From NCBI RefSeq assembly GCF_005870085.1, contig NZ_SZNM01000007.1:1-64000 (forward strand): a DNA stretch of 64,000 nucleotides. The letters are read 5' to 3'. The notes under the pieces are model-generated. The model saw only the letters and a program-made list of their open reading frames with translations, did not search any database and was not told the origin of the DNA. The stretch is from Aquibacillus sediminis (GTDB lineage: Bacteria; Bacillota; Bacilli; Bacillales; Amphibacillaceae). This document shows, piece by piece, positions 16,767 to 24,845 of the stretch. Position numbers and translations under genes: made by a program. Within the stretch, counting starts at the first letter, position 1; every line of letters starts with the position of its first letter.

Positions 16767-17137
16767 ATGGCTGAATTGACAGGTGTGAGAGTCTGTCTGA
16801 TAGAAGAGTTGCCACCTGGTCATAGTCGATTATTAAAAATGGATAAATTAGAAATAGCTATATTTAATGTAGATGGAAATTTATATGCTATTCGTAATCA
16901 ATGTCCACATCAAGGAACCTCCCTAGTACATGGAGCGGTCTCGGTACGATGCTGCCAAGTGATCCTCATGAGTTTGAGTATGGACGTCATAATGAAATCC
17001 TGCAACAAGGATGGGAATTAAATTTACAAACTGGTAAATCAATCTTTGACCCAGCCCAATGTAAAGTGAAAACCTACAACGTTCAAAGGGCAGAAGGAAA
17101 TATTGTTGTAAACGTTAATAAAAGAAGAATGAGATAA
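16767..17137 (+). pseudogene. Rieske-type [2Fe-2S] ferredoxin, frameshifted and lacking its second cluster motif
   Basis: The first frame from ATG 16767 reads VRVCLIEELPPGHSRLL and FNVDGNLYAIRNQCPHQGTS, giving the first Rieske motif CPH. Near 16935-16945 the frame shifts by one and continues as GTMLPSDPHEFEYGRHNEIL, then QQGWELNLQTGKSIFDPAQC. The second cluster motif (normally CPWHGWEF) is reduced to QQGWEL, so both its Cys and His are missing. Two independent lesions make this a clear relic of a dioxygenase-type electron carrier. The partner oxygenase is not in the window. Confidence 0.85.
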
Positions 17138-17145
17138 AGACAGGT

Positions 17146-17169
17146 GGGACAAGCACTGTACCTTGTCCC
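17146..17169. terminator. Bidirectional hairpin between the Rieske relic and yndM
   Basis: GGGACAAG and CTTGTCCC form a perfect 8-bp stem with an 8-nt loop, between two convergent genes. Confidence 0.55.
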
Positions 17170-17176
17170 TCTATAC

Positions 17177-17527
17177 CTACGCATTGAAAAATAAATGCTC
17201 TCGCAAGTATTGATTATAAGCTAACTCGCCAATTGATATCATTAATGCTGCGAAAAGGGAAGCCACGATCATAGGAAAAGGTGTTTCAAAAAAGTATCCA
17301 CCTAGTACCCAAATGGCTAAAAATGAAATTCCGTATTCACCGATTATTGCAGCAATATCACCGATCCTAGGTAGGAAAAATACATCAATAGCAAATCCAA
17401 ACGTTGAAAGGATTAAACTTGCCAATAGCATGTAACCAAAATCAACCCCAAGAAGCATGTAGAAAACCCCCCAGAATACGACAGTAATCATTAAGAACTT
17501 TATGAATAAAGCATTAAAATACCTCAT
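17177..17527 (-). CDS. yndM: YndM family membrane protein (DUF2512)
   Basis: A 116-aa integral membrane protein with four hydrophobic segments. The N-terminal MRYFNALFIKFLMITVVFW and the conserved DVFFLPRIGDIAAIIGEYG loop identify the YndM/DUF2512 family of Bacillaceae, whose function is unknown. The ATG (17527) sits 6-7 nt after AAAGGAGG on the minus strand, a strong site. It is monocistronic and convergent with the Rieske relic. Confidence 0.85.
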   Translation of the reverse strand: MRYFNALFIKFLMITVVFWGVFYMLLGVDFGYMLLASLILSTFGFAIDVFFLPRIGDIAAIIGEYGISFLAIWVLGGYFFETPFPMIVASLFAALMISIGELAYNQYLREHLFFNA

Positions 17528-17804
17528 AATAACCTCCTTTCTACGTTTATAATTTATAGGAATGGGACTTTTGGTTTAAAAATTATTTGTAGATAAAAAC
17601 CTTGAGATCCTACTTGTCATTTAATTTTCCTTTTATTTCACCAAGTTATTCTTTTTTTTTTGGGATAAGTGGATTTTTGTCCATAGTATCGAAGCGGGAC
17701 AACAAAAATGTTCCTTCAAAGTTTATTTGTGAAATTTCCGAAGCGTGTTAAAAAAATTATTAACTGACCTAGAAGCAGTAATTAAAAAACCAGAAGAACC
17801 GTAA

Positions 17805-17948
17805 ATGGAAAGGATTCTAAATACTTTAAATGGATCAAACTGTGAATTTAAAACTTTTCACGGAGAAGTCGCTAGTTGCTCAGATTCCTGCTCATGTTGT
17901 ATAAAATTAAATACTAATTTGGATGTGTGGAGTTACTTAATAAGATAA
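17805..17948 (+). CDS. Possible small cysteine-rich peptide (47 aa), unrecognised
   Basis: In the 830-bp AT-rich gap after yndM, an ATG at 17805 opens 47 codons. The middle reads FHGEVASCSDSCSCCIKL, with five cysteines in all. It starts right after the stop of an 18- to 20-codon frame beginning at GTG 17745 (LLTDLEAVIKKPEEP). No good ribosome site precedes either. It could be a real peptide gene, a decayed fragment or chance. The rest of the gap shows only the promoter at 18239 and a weak cre-like site (GGTAAACGCTTAAA, 18116-18129, 12 of 14). Confidence 0.2.
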   Translation: MERILNTLNGSNCEFKTFHGEVASCSDSCSCCIKLNTNLDVWSYLIR

Positions 17949-18238
17949 ATATTGATTAGACGGAATTTGGTGTAGTAAGTTTTGGTACAAGTAGGTATTA
18001 TGTGAATAAGGGAATGCTGTCACCCTCTGAGGTCATGTTTGAATAAAAAAAATAAAAAAAGTATTAGGTTATGTTAATGATTGAACTTGTGTCATTAATA
18101 ACTTTTAGTGTAATTGGTAAACGCTTAAATCCCTATACTAAGTTTTGAGACAATCTGAAAAAGAACTAGTATGTAAAATTGATTAAAAACTGTAACAGTG
18201 ATAAAATAGAATCAAAAGTTAACCATAGGTAGGGTAAA

Positions 18239-18268
18239 TTTACTTTAACTATTTGCAATGTATATAAT
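18239..18268 (+). promoter_or_regulatory. Promoter before the first DeoR-type regulator
   Basis: TTTACT (18239-18244) and TATAAT (18263-18268) are 18 bp apart, about 90 bp before the gene. An AAGTTAAC element at 18216-18223 also occurs in the two iol promoters. Confidence 0.45.
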
Positions 18269-18357
18269 ATTTTTTGCGTTTTTTGTGATTTATACTTGCT
18301 TTTTTATTTGGGGAGCATTGGGGTTTTTAATTTGATTGATAAAGGGGGATGGTAACA

Positions 18358-19116
18358 TTGTTGAAAACAAAACGTTTGGAGATGATCCAAGATTATATCA
18401 ATGAACGGGGAACCGTCTCATTGGATGACTTAGTAAATCAATTTGGTGTATCCAAAAATACGATTAGACGGGATGTGCAGGATTTAATTGATGGGGGAGA
18501 TTTTAAGAAAGTTTATGGAGGTGTAGCAGTAGATAAACCAAACTCAACCATACCTTATGGAGATCGGAAAATACGAAACTATGAGGTGAAAAAGCAAATT
18601 GGTCAAGCAGCTGCTAATTTTGTTGAAGATGGCGATATTATATTTATAGATTCTGGCACAACAACCGTTGAGATGGTTGAGTTTATTAAGGATAAAGAAC
18701 TGACGATTATAACTAATAATATAGATTTTGTTATTAAGGCACTTCCTTATGAGAATTTAAATGTTTTTTCCACGGGAGGCATGGTGGAAAGAAAAACAAA
18801 TTCATTTACGAGTGCTGACAATGATGAAATGATAACTTCCTATAATATTACTAAGGCATTCCTTGCATCAACAGGTATTTCCATAAAGAATGGTGTAACC
18901 AATTCACTTCCGCTCGAGAGTGGTTTGAAACGCTCTGTTGTAGAGCGTAGTGCAGAAAATTTTTTATTAGTTGACCATTCAAAGTTCAATAAAGCAGCAT
19001 TAACAACCTATTGTGACATTAAACAAATCGATTACATTGTCACTAATGAAATTCCAAATGAATATATAAATTACTCAAATAAAAATAAAATAAAAGTTGT
19101 CGTTACCGAAAAGTAA
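18358..19116 (+). CDS. DeoR-family regulator, IolR-like, copy 1
   Basis: A 252-aa DeoR regulator. The N-terminal helix-turn-helix contains TVSLDDLVNQFGVSKNTIRRDVQDL. The C-terminal sugar-phosphate-binding DeoRC domain has DIIFIDSGTTT, ITNNIDF and FLLVDHSKFNK. The start is probably TTG 18358, 9 nt after AAAGGGGG; the ATG at 18349 overlaps that site. Placed before inositol genes, it resembles B. subtilis IolR, whose effector is a phosphorylated inositol intermediate. A terminator separates it from a close paralogue. Confidence 0.82.
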   Translation: MLKTKRLEMIQDYINERGTVSLDDLVNQFGVSKNTIRRDVQDLIDGGDFKKVYGGVAVDKPNSTIPYGDRKIRNYEVKKQIGQAAANFVEDGDIIFIDSGTTTVEMVEFIKDKELTIITNNIDFVIKALPYENLNVFSTGGMVERKTNSFTSADNDEMITSYNITKAFLASTGISIKNGVTNSLPLESGLKRSVVERSAENFLLVDHSKFNKAALTTYCDIKQIDYIVTNEIPNEYINYSNKNKIKVVVTEK

Positions 19117-19142
19117 GCTAATGAATGGCTTACTTTTTATTT
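19109..19142 (+). terminator. Terminator between the two DeoR-type genes
   Basis: GAAAAGTAAGC and GCTTACTTTTT form a stem followed by TATTTTTAT; it overlaps the end of the first regulator gene. Confidence 0.65.
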
Positions 19143-19357
19143 TTATAATAAGAATAATGTTTTAGTATTAGTGGGTATAAATGTCATTTTGTTAGTAAGA
19201 TGTATATTTTATGCATCGAAAATTCTCTGTTTTTGATTTTGTTCTCTTATTTTTTAACACTTACTATTGATTAATGGTTAACTGTTGGTGTATTCTTGGT
19301 GTGAAGGTGCTGAAAAGGTAACCTTCTCTGTTTATTTTGTGAAAAGGGGTGGGGTTT

Positions 19358-20128
19358 ATGAAAGCGGGGAGAATTGAAGAAATAAAGGCGTTTATACTAG
19401 AAAATGAAACGGTGTCACTCGATGAGTTAGTGGAAAGGTTTGGGGTTACAAAATATACGATTCGGAGAGATGTACAAGAATTGGTCGATGGTGGTGATTT
19501 TAATAAAGTATATGGTGGTGTATCAGTCAATAGTTCTACTAGTGTTACATTTAATGATAGGAAATCTCGAAGTCTAACAGAAAAGCAAGGTATAGCTAAG
19601 TTTGCTGCCAATTTGGTTGAAGAAAACGATATTATATTTATAGATTCCGGAACTACTACGTTGGGGATGTTAGAACATTTAAAAGATATACAGTTGACGG
19701 TTGTTACGAATAATATTGACTTTGTGATTGATGCACTTCCTTATGAAAACCTCAATGTATTTTCTATAGGCGGGATGTTAGAACGTAAAACAAAATCCTT
19801 AACTAGTATTGAAAGTAAAAATGCAATAAAAGGCTATAATATTACCAAAGCCTTTCTCGCTTCAACAGGTGTGTCGATAAAAAACGGAGTAACTAATTCA
19901 TTCCCAATCGAAACGGAATTGAAAGCCAGTGTTGTTGAGAAAAGTGAAGAGATATTTTTGTTAGTAGATCATAATAAATTTGATAAATACTCATTGACTA
20001 CTTATTGTGAGTTAAAAGAAATAGATTATATTGTCACCGATAAGACACCATCTAAAAAATATATTCAGTTTGCAAAAGAAAATGATATTTCTTTGGTTGT
20101 TACAGAGAGAGAAAAAATCAAACAATAG
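19358..20128 (+). CDS. DeoR-family regulator, IolR-like, copy 2
   Basis: A 256-aa paralogue of the preceding gene, similar along its length: TVSLDELVERFGVTKYTIRRD against TVSLDDLVNQFGVSKNTIRRD, DIIFIDSGTTT identical, and AFLASTGVSIKNGVTNS nearly identical. ATG 19358 lies 9 nt after AAAAGGGG. A recent tandem duplication is implied. It is followed after 11 bp by a tautomerase gene, probably co-transcribed. The two regulators may respond to different inositol isomers; that is speculation. Confidence 0.82.
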   Translation: MKAGRIEEIKAFILENETVSLDELVERFGVTKYTIRRDVQELVDGGDFNKVYGGVSVNSSTSVTFNDRKSRSLTEKQGIAKFAANLVEENDIIFIDSGTTTLGMLEHLKDIQLTVVTNNIDFVIDALPYENLNVFSIGGMLERKTKSLTSIESKNAIKGYNITKAFLASTGVSIKNGVTNSFPIETELKASVVEKSEEIFLLVDHNKFDKYSLTTYCELKEIDYIVTDKTPSKKYIQFAKENDISLVVTEREKIKQ

Positions 20129-20139
20129 GAGGAATGAAC

Positions 20140-20529
20140 ATGCCATTACTACGATTTGATTTAATAGAAGGAAGAACAGATGAAGAATTAAAAACATTGT
20201 TAGATGTAACGCATGATACTGTGGTGAATGTTTTTGGTGTACCTAAACGGGATCGTTACCAAATAGTCCACCAACACAAACCAAATGAAATGATTATTCA
20301 AGATACGGGGTTAGGTTTTAATAGAAGTGAAAATGTTGTAGTACTATCCATCCGAAGTACTCAACGTAGTGATAAACAAAAACAAAAGTTTTACGAAACT
20401 TTAGTTAAGGAACTAAGTGAAAAGTGCGACATTGAACCAAATGATGTCATGGTTTCAATTGTTACAAATGGTGCTGGAGAGTGGAGCTTTGGATTTGGAG
20501 AAGCGCAGTTCTTAACAGGCGAATTATAA
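20140..20529 (+). CDS. Tautomerase superfamily protein
   Basis: A 129-aa protein of the 4-oxalocrotonate tautomerase/MIF superfamily (Tautomerase_2 type). Processing of Met exposes Pro, the catalytic base, only if ATG 20140 is used (MPLLRFDLIEGR). AGGAGG is 7 nt upstream, so this start is preferred to ATG 20134. Other family features are VVNVFGVPKRDRYQIVHQH and the C-terminal GAGEWSFGFGEAQ. Beside inositol genes it might isomerise a keto/enol intermediate, but its substrate is not known. Confidence 0.8.
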   Translation: MPLLRFDLIEGRTDEELKTLLDVTHDTVVNVFGVPKRDRYQIVHQHKPNEMIIQDTGLGFNRSENVVVLSIRSTQRSDKQKQKFYETLVKELSEKCDIEPNDVMVSIVTNGAGEWSFGFGEAQFLTGEL

Positions 20530-20680
20530 TCCTGCAAAGCGAGCGTTAAGATTTGGTATTCACTGGTTAATTCATATGTTGCCATAGTACGCAATGATCA
20601 TTTTTTGGTGTAAATCAAATATATTTTGGGTACTTTTAAGTAAAGTTTACAATGTTTTTATGGTTTTTTTTGTTATTTTT

Positions 20681-20724
20681 TATTGACTGTAAACGCTATC
20701 AGTATTAATATATAATCATAAGTT
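20681..20724 (+). promoter_or_regulatory. iol promoter 1 with overlapping cre site
   Basis: TTGACT (20683-20688) and TAATAT (20706-20711) are 17 bp apart. TGTAAACGCTATCA (20688-20701) matches all 14 positions of the cre consensus and overlaps the -35 end and spacer, suiting CcpA repression. AAGTTAAC lies at 20720-20727. The same 44-bp block recurs at 24707-24750 with five differences. Confidence 0.75.
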
Positions 20725-20824
20725 AACACATTTCATTCTAGGTTGTTTTTTCTTGGTAATTCTTTCTTATAATTAAAGCGCTGAATGAAATTGATGAATA
20801 ATAATAGACTGGAGGGCAATTTAG

Positions 20825-21865
20825 GTGGAAGAAATTAGAATAGGTATTGTAGGGTTGGGAAGGCTTGGGAGAATTCATGCTGAAAATATAGCCTTGAATA
20901 TACCGGGAGTATCACTTACAGCAGCGTGTAGTGTTGTGAAAGAAGAATTAGATTATGCTAGAGAAATTCTAGGAGTTGAGGAAACATACATATCTTATGA
21001 AGACATGGTGAATAGTCCAAATATTGATGCGGTCTGTATTGTTTCTCCATCTGGATTTCACACCGAACAAATCCGTTTAGCGATGAAAAACAATTTACAT
21101 GTATTTTGTGAAAAACCAATCGGTCTGGAGATTGAGGACATAGAAAAAACTGTTGAAATCATAGATTCCTATCCAGGTCTTGTCTTTCAGCTTGGTTTTA
21201 TGAGACGTTATGATGAATCGTATCGGTATGCAAAAGAAATGGTAGATTCTGGCCAATTAGGGGATCTTACTGTAATCCGTTGTTATGGGATTGATCCTAG
21301 CTCTGGACTAGAAAGTTTTGTGAAATTTGCTGGTGCAAGCAATAGCGGTGGATTATTTGCAGACATGGCGATCCATGATATAGATTTAGTCAGGTGGTTC
21401 ACAAATAAAGAAGTGAAGCGGGTATGGGCACTTGGGAAAAATGCTGCCTACCCTGAACTAGATAAAGTAAATGAACTTGAAACTGGCGCTGCGATGATGC
21501 AACTTGAAGATAAAACAATGGCATTGCTTGTGTCTGGTCGTAATGCGACTCATGGTTACCATGTAGAAACTGAAATAATTGGAACGAAAGGGATGCTTAG
21601 GATCGGAGCAGCTCCTGAGAAGAATTTAGTTACGATTTATGATGGAAACGGTGTCACAAGACCGACATCACAACATTTTCCGGAACGATTTAGAGAAGCA
21701 TTTTACAATGAGATGGGGGAATTTGCTTCTTGTATTCAAGAAAATCGCAACCCGAATGTAAGCGCATACGATGGGCTTCAAGGAACAAGAGTAGCAGAGG
21801 CATTACAACACTCTATTGACATACAAGATATTGTTGACCTTCATCCGGTGTCATCCTTAAAATAA
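20825..21865 (+). CDS. iolG: Inositol 2-dehydrogenase-type oxidoreductase (Gfo/Idh/MocA), copy 1
   Basis: A 346-aa NAD(P)-dependent dehydrogenase. The Rossmann motif is GIVGLGRLGRIHAE, the substrate-binding lysine is in CEKPIG, and the catalytic DxxxH region is DMAIHDIDLVRW. The start is GTG 20825, with GGAGG upstream. It should oxidise myo-inositol (or the scyllo or chiro isomer) to a keto-inositol. A second, only moderately similar homologue lies at 23517, so one may serve an isomer. Confidence 0.8.
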   Translation: MEEIRIGIVGLGRLGRIHAENIALNIPGVSLTAACSVVKEELDYAREILGVEETYISYEDMVNSPNIDAVCIVSPSGFHTEQIRLAMKNNLHVFCEKPIGLEIEDIEKTVEIIDSYPGLVFQLGFMRRYDESYRYAKEMVDSGQLGDLTVIRCYGIDPSSGLESFVKFAGASNSGGLFADMAIHDIDLVRWFTNKEVKRVWALGKNAAYPELDKVNELETGAAMMQLEDKTMALLVSGRNATHGYHVETEIIGTKGMLRIGAAPEKNLVTIYDGNGVTRPTSQHFPERFREAFYNEMGEFASCIQENRNPNVSAYDGLQGTRVAEALQHSIDIQDIVDLHPVSSLK

Positions 21866-21894
21866 CTAAAACAGTAGTAGAGGTGGGGATTACT

Positions 21895-23490
21895 TTGAAT
21901 GGTTTGGTGTTTATAAGCTTTATTTTAATTATAGGGTTCGTTTGGTTTTATGCATATAAACGAAGTCGTTCAGTTAATATGAATACTTCTGATGGATACT
22001 TTCTCGGAGGAAGAAGCTTAACTGGTATCACCATTGCTGGGACCGTTATCATGACAAATTTGTCCACAGAACAGCTTGTTGGACAAAACGGACAAAGCTA
22101 TGTGGCAGGAATGGAAGTAATGGCTTGGGAAGTAACTTCCGCTATAGCCCTTGTCTTATTGGCGCTCGTCTTTCTGCCTCATTACATGAAGTATGGTGTA
22201 GATACGATTACTGATTTTATTGAAATTCGCTATGACACGACAACCAAAAGGATCATGTCGTTCCTGTTTATATTTACTTATATGACTTCTTTTTTGCCAG
22301 TTGTATTATATTCAGGTTCTCTTGTATTCAACAAGATATTTAGTGTAGATATCCTATTAGGGGTCGATCCGATCATTGCAGTTGCAGTTGTTTCTTCTGT
22401 TATAGGGATTGTTGGCCTTTTATACTTACTAATTGGTGGTCTGTCACTAGCAGCGCACAGTGATACAATTTATGGGATAGCACTGATTGTTGGGGGATTG
22501 TCCATACCAGTTATTGCATTAACGATGATGGGTGGAGGTAATTTCCTTGATGGATTGGATACCGTACGCCAAAATACACCAGAAAAGTTAAATGCAATTG
22601 GAGCGGTTGATTCGGATTATGTACCTTGGCCAACACTCTTTTTAGGAATGTTATTTAACAATTTGTATTTTTGGTGTGCAAACCAAATGATTGTACAAAA
22701 AACCCTTGCTGGTAGAGATTTAAAAGAAGGACAAAAAGGTGCTTTATATGTTGCTTTCTTTAAAATTTTCGGCGCATTATTCTTAGTATTTCCAGGAATT
22801 ATTGCATTTAACATGATAGGTGGAGATTTAGAGAATGCAGACAATGCTTATCCTTCACTGCTCGCAGCGGTATTACCTGAATGGTCATATGGGATATTCG
22901 GTGCCGTTATCTTTGGTGCAATTTTAAGTTCATTTGTAGGGTCTTTAAATGCAACAGCTACCTTGTTTACATTAGATTTCTATCAACCTATCTTTAAGAA
23001 AGATGCAAGTCCTAAACAAATTGCTAGAGCTGGTAAATTAACAACAGTTGTAGTAGCATTAGTTTCAATTGTTATAGCTCCATTTATATCATTTGCGCCA
23101 TCTGGTTTATATAATTTTATTCAACAATTTAATGGACTTTACAGCATGCCGTTATTAGCTATAATTGTACTAGGTTTCTTTTCTAAGTATGTAACAGCTC
23201 AAGGTGCAAAAATTACGTTTGTTTTCCATATTGTTGCATATGTGCTCTTGACGTTCACTATCGGTGATAAGGTAAACTATTTATATATCTTTAGTATCCT
23301 ATTCCCGCTTGATGTATTTGTCTTATGGTTTGCAGGAAAAGTGAAACCGCTTAATAAACCATTTGAACTTCAAGCGAAGAATAAAGTGGATTTGGGACAG
23401 TGGAAATATCGTTACTTGGTTAGTGCTTTAGTAATTATAACAATGATCATTACCTATATTGTATTTTCACCTCTTGTTCTTGCTAAATAA
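21895..23490 (+). CDS. Sodium:solute symporter (SSS family), probable inositol importer
   Basis: A membrane protein of about 531 aa with some 13-14 helices and SSS signatures: SDGYFLGGRSLTGITIAGT near the N-terminus, MTNLSTEQLVGQNGQSY, and GAILSSFVGSLNATATLFT. TTG 21895 is preferred because GAGGTGGGG ends 6 nt upstream; GTG 21883 overlaps that site. It lies between two iolG-type genes, implying Na+-coupled inositol uptake in place of the MFS carrier IolT/IolF known from B. subtilis. Na+ coupling fits a salt-adapted host. Confidence 0.8.
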   Translation: MNGLVFISFILIIGFVWFYAYKRSRSVNMNTSDGYFLGGRSLTGITIAGTVIMTNLSTEQLVGQNGQSYVAGMEVMAWEVTSAIALVLLALVFLPHYMKYGVDTITDFIEIRYDTTTKRIMSFLFIFTYMTSFLPVVLYSGSLVFNKIFSVDILLGVDPIIAVAVVSSVIGIVGLLYLLIGGLSLAAHSDTIYGIALIVGGLSIPVIALTMMGGGNFLDGLDTVRQNTPEKLNAIGAVDSDYVPWPTLFLGMLFNNLYFWCANQMIVQKTLAGRDLKEGQKGALYVAFFKIFGALFLVFPGIIAFNMIGGDLENADNAYPSLLAAVLPEWSYGIFGAVIFGAILSSFVGSLNATATLFTLDFYQPIFKKDASPKQIARAGKLTTVVVALVSIVIAPFISFAPSGLYNFIQQFNGLYSMPLLAIIVLGFFSKYVTAQGAKITFVFHIVAYVLLTFTIGDKVNYLYIFSILFPLDVFVLWFAGKVKPLNKPFELQAKNKVDLGQWKYRYLVSALVIITMIITYIVFSPLVLAK

Positions 23491-23516
23491 ACGATAAATT
23501 TGAAAGGATGATAAAT

Positions 23517-24548
23517 ATGAACAAACAAGTTGTTGTTGGTGTTGTTGGTGCAGGTAGAATTGGAAAGTTACACATTAACAATATGAAAAATTTAAGTGGA
23601 GTTAGAATAAAAGCGGTTTCAGATGTTTTTGCTGATCACTTACAAGATTGGTTTAATACCTCTGGAGTCGAATATCTTACAAAAGATTATCAAGAAATTA
23701 TTCAGGATCCAGAAATTGATGCTATTTTTATTTGTTCACCAACTGATACCCATGTGGAAATTATAAAAGAAGCTGCAAAAAAAGGGAAACATATTTTCTG
23801 TGAGAAACCTATTAGCTTTTCACAAGAAGAAACGCTTGAAGCGTATGAAGCAGTGAAAGAAGCAGGTGTTAAGTTTCAGATAGGATTTAATAGAAGGTTT
23901 GATCGTAATTTCAGTAAGGTTAGGGCTGCTGTAGAGGAAAAAGGGATTGGTGACCTACATGTATTAAAGATTACATCTAGAGACCCTGAGCCACCTGCAT
24001 TAGATTATGTCGAAAGATCTGGTGGTATCTTTATGGATATGACAATTCATGATTTTGACATGGCTAGATTTATATCAGGGTCCGAAGTGATAGAGGTGTT
24101 TGCCACTGGGGCGGCACTCGTTAATCCGGCTATTGCCAATTATAATGACATAGACACTGCAATTATTAACTTAAAGTTTGCAAATGGTAGTATTGGTGTT
24201 ATAGACAATAGTCGACAAGCTGTATATGGTTATGATCAACGTCTTGAGGCTTTTGGTTCAGAAGGAAGTGCAATTGTTAATAATGAAACTGAATCAACCG
24301 TATCTATATCATCTAGAAATGGGATCCAAGAAGATAAGCCGTTACATTTCTTCTTGGAACGTTATAATGATGCGTTTGTTAAAGAAATAAAAGGATTTTT
24401 TGATGCGATTACACATGATACGGAAGTGCCTTGTCAATTCCAAGATGGGATTATGGCTCAGCGAATTGCTGTTGCGGCAAAAGAATCGTTGCAAACTGGA
24501 GTACCGGTAAGTGTAGAAACAACAATAAAATTAGAATTGTTAAACTAA
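23517..24548 (+). CDS. iolG: Inositol 2-dehydrogenase-type oxidoreductase (Gfo/Idh/MocA), copy 2
   Basis: A 343-aa enzyme with GVVGAGRIGKLHINN, the CEKPISF lysine motif and MDMTIHDFDMARF. ATG 23517 lies about 8 nt after AAAGGA; the ATG at 23508 overlaps it. The sequence fits the IolG group (QIGFNRRFD, Y at AVYGYDQR). It closes the first iol operon, followed by a strong terminator. Either this or the first copy is the true myo-inositol dehydrogenase. Confidence 0.82.
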   Translation: MNKQVVVGVVGAGRIGKLHINNMKNLSGVRIKAVSDVFADHLQDWFNTSGVEYLTKDYQEIIQDPEIDAIFICSPTDTHVEIIKEAAKKGKHIFCEKPISFSQEETLEAYEAVKEAGVKFQIGFNRRFDRNFSKVRAAVEEKGIGDLHVLKITSRDPEPPALDYVERSGGIFMDMTIHDFDMARFISGSEVIEVFATGAALVNPAIANYNDIDTAIINLKFANGSIGVIDNSRQAVYGYDQRLEAFGSEGSAIVNNETESTVSISSRNGIQEDKPLHFFLERYNDAFVKEIKGFFDAITHDTEVPCQFQDGIMAQRIAVAAKESLQTGVPVSVETTIKLELLN

Positions 24549-24563
24549 GTAAGTTTGAGTTAT

Positions 24564-24606
24564 GCAGGTGGACAGCCAATTTGGGTCTGTTTCACCTGCT
24601 TTTTTT
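24564..24606 (+). terminator. Terminator of the first iol operon
   Basis: GCAGGTG (24564-24570) and CACCTGC (24593-24599) enclose a second short pairing and are followed by seven T. Confidence 0.8.
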
Positions 24607-24670
24607 ACATACAAGATTCATAGTCTGTTCTAATGGTCATGTTTTAATCACTTTTAGAAGACTTAATAAA

Positions 24671-24750
24671 AAGTTAACAAAAAAGTTAACTAAAGTTTAT
24701 AAAAACTATTGACTGAAAGCGATAACAGTATTAATATATAACCATAAGTT
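24671..24750 (+). promoter_or_regulatory. iol promoter 2 with cre-like site and AAGTTAAC repeats
   Basis: TTGACT (24709-24714) and TAATAT (24732-24737) are 17 bp apart. TGAAAGCGATAACA (24714-24727) matches 13 of 14 cre positions. Two AAGTTAAC repeats with 12-bp spacing lie upstream (24671-24678, 24683-24690). The 44-bp core is 39/44 identical to that at 20681. Possible IolR-type operator sites are inferred. Confidence 0.7.
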
Positions 24751-24845
24751 GTTAAAGGTTAGTAAGTGATGCTAGTTATAAGTACTTTGGTTTGTAGAAT
24801 CTTAATTAAATTCTACAGGCTATAATATACCAGGAGGGATATAGA

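Noticed and set aside
17805-17948. Cysteine-rich frame as a thiopeptide or lanthipeptide precursor
   Set aside because: No modification, export or immunity genes are nearby and no leader-peptide motif is visible; kept only as a low-confidence small frame.
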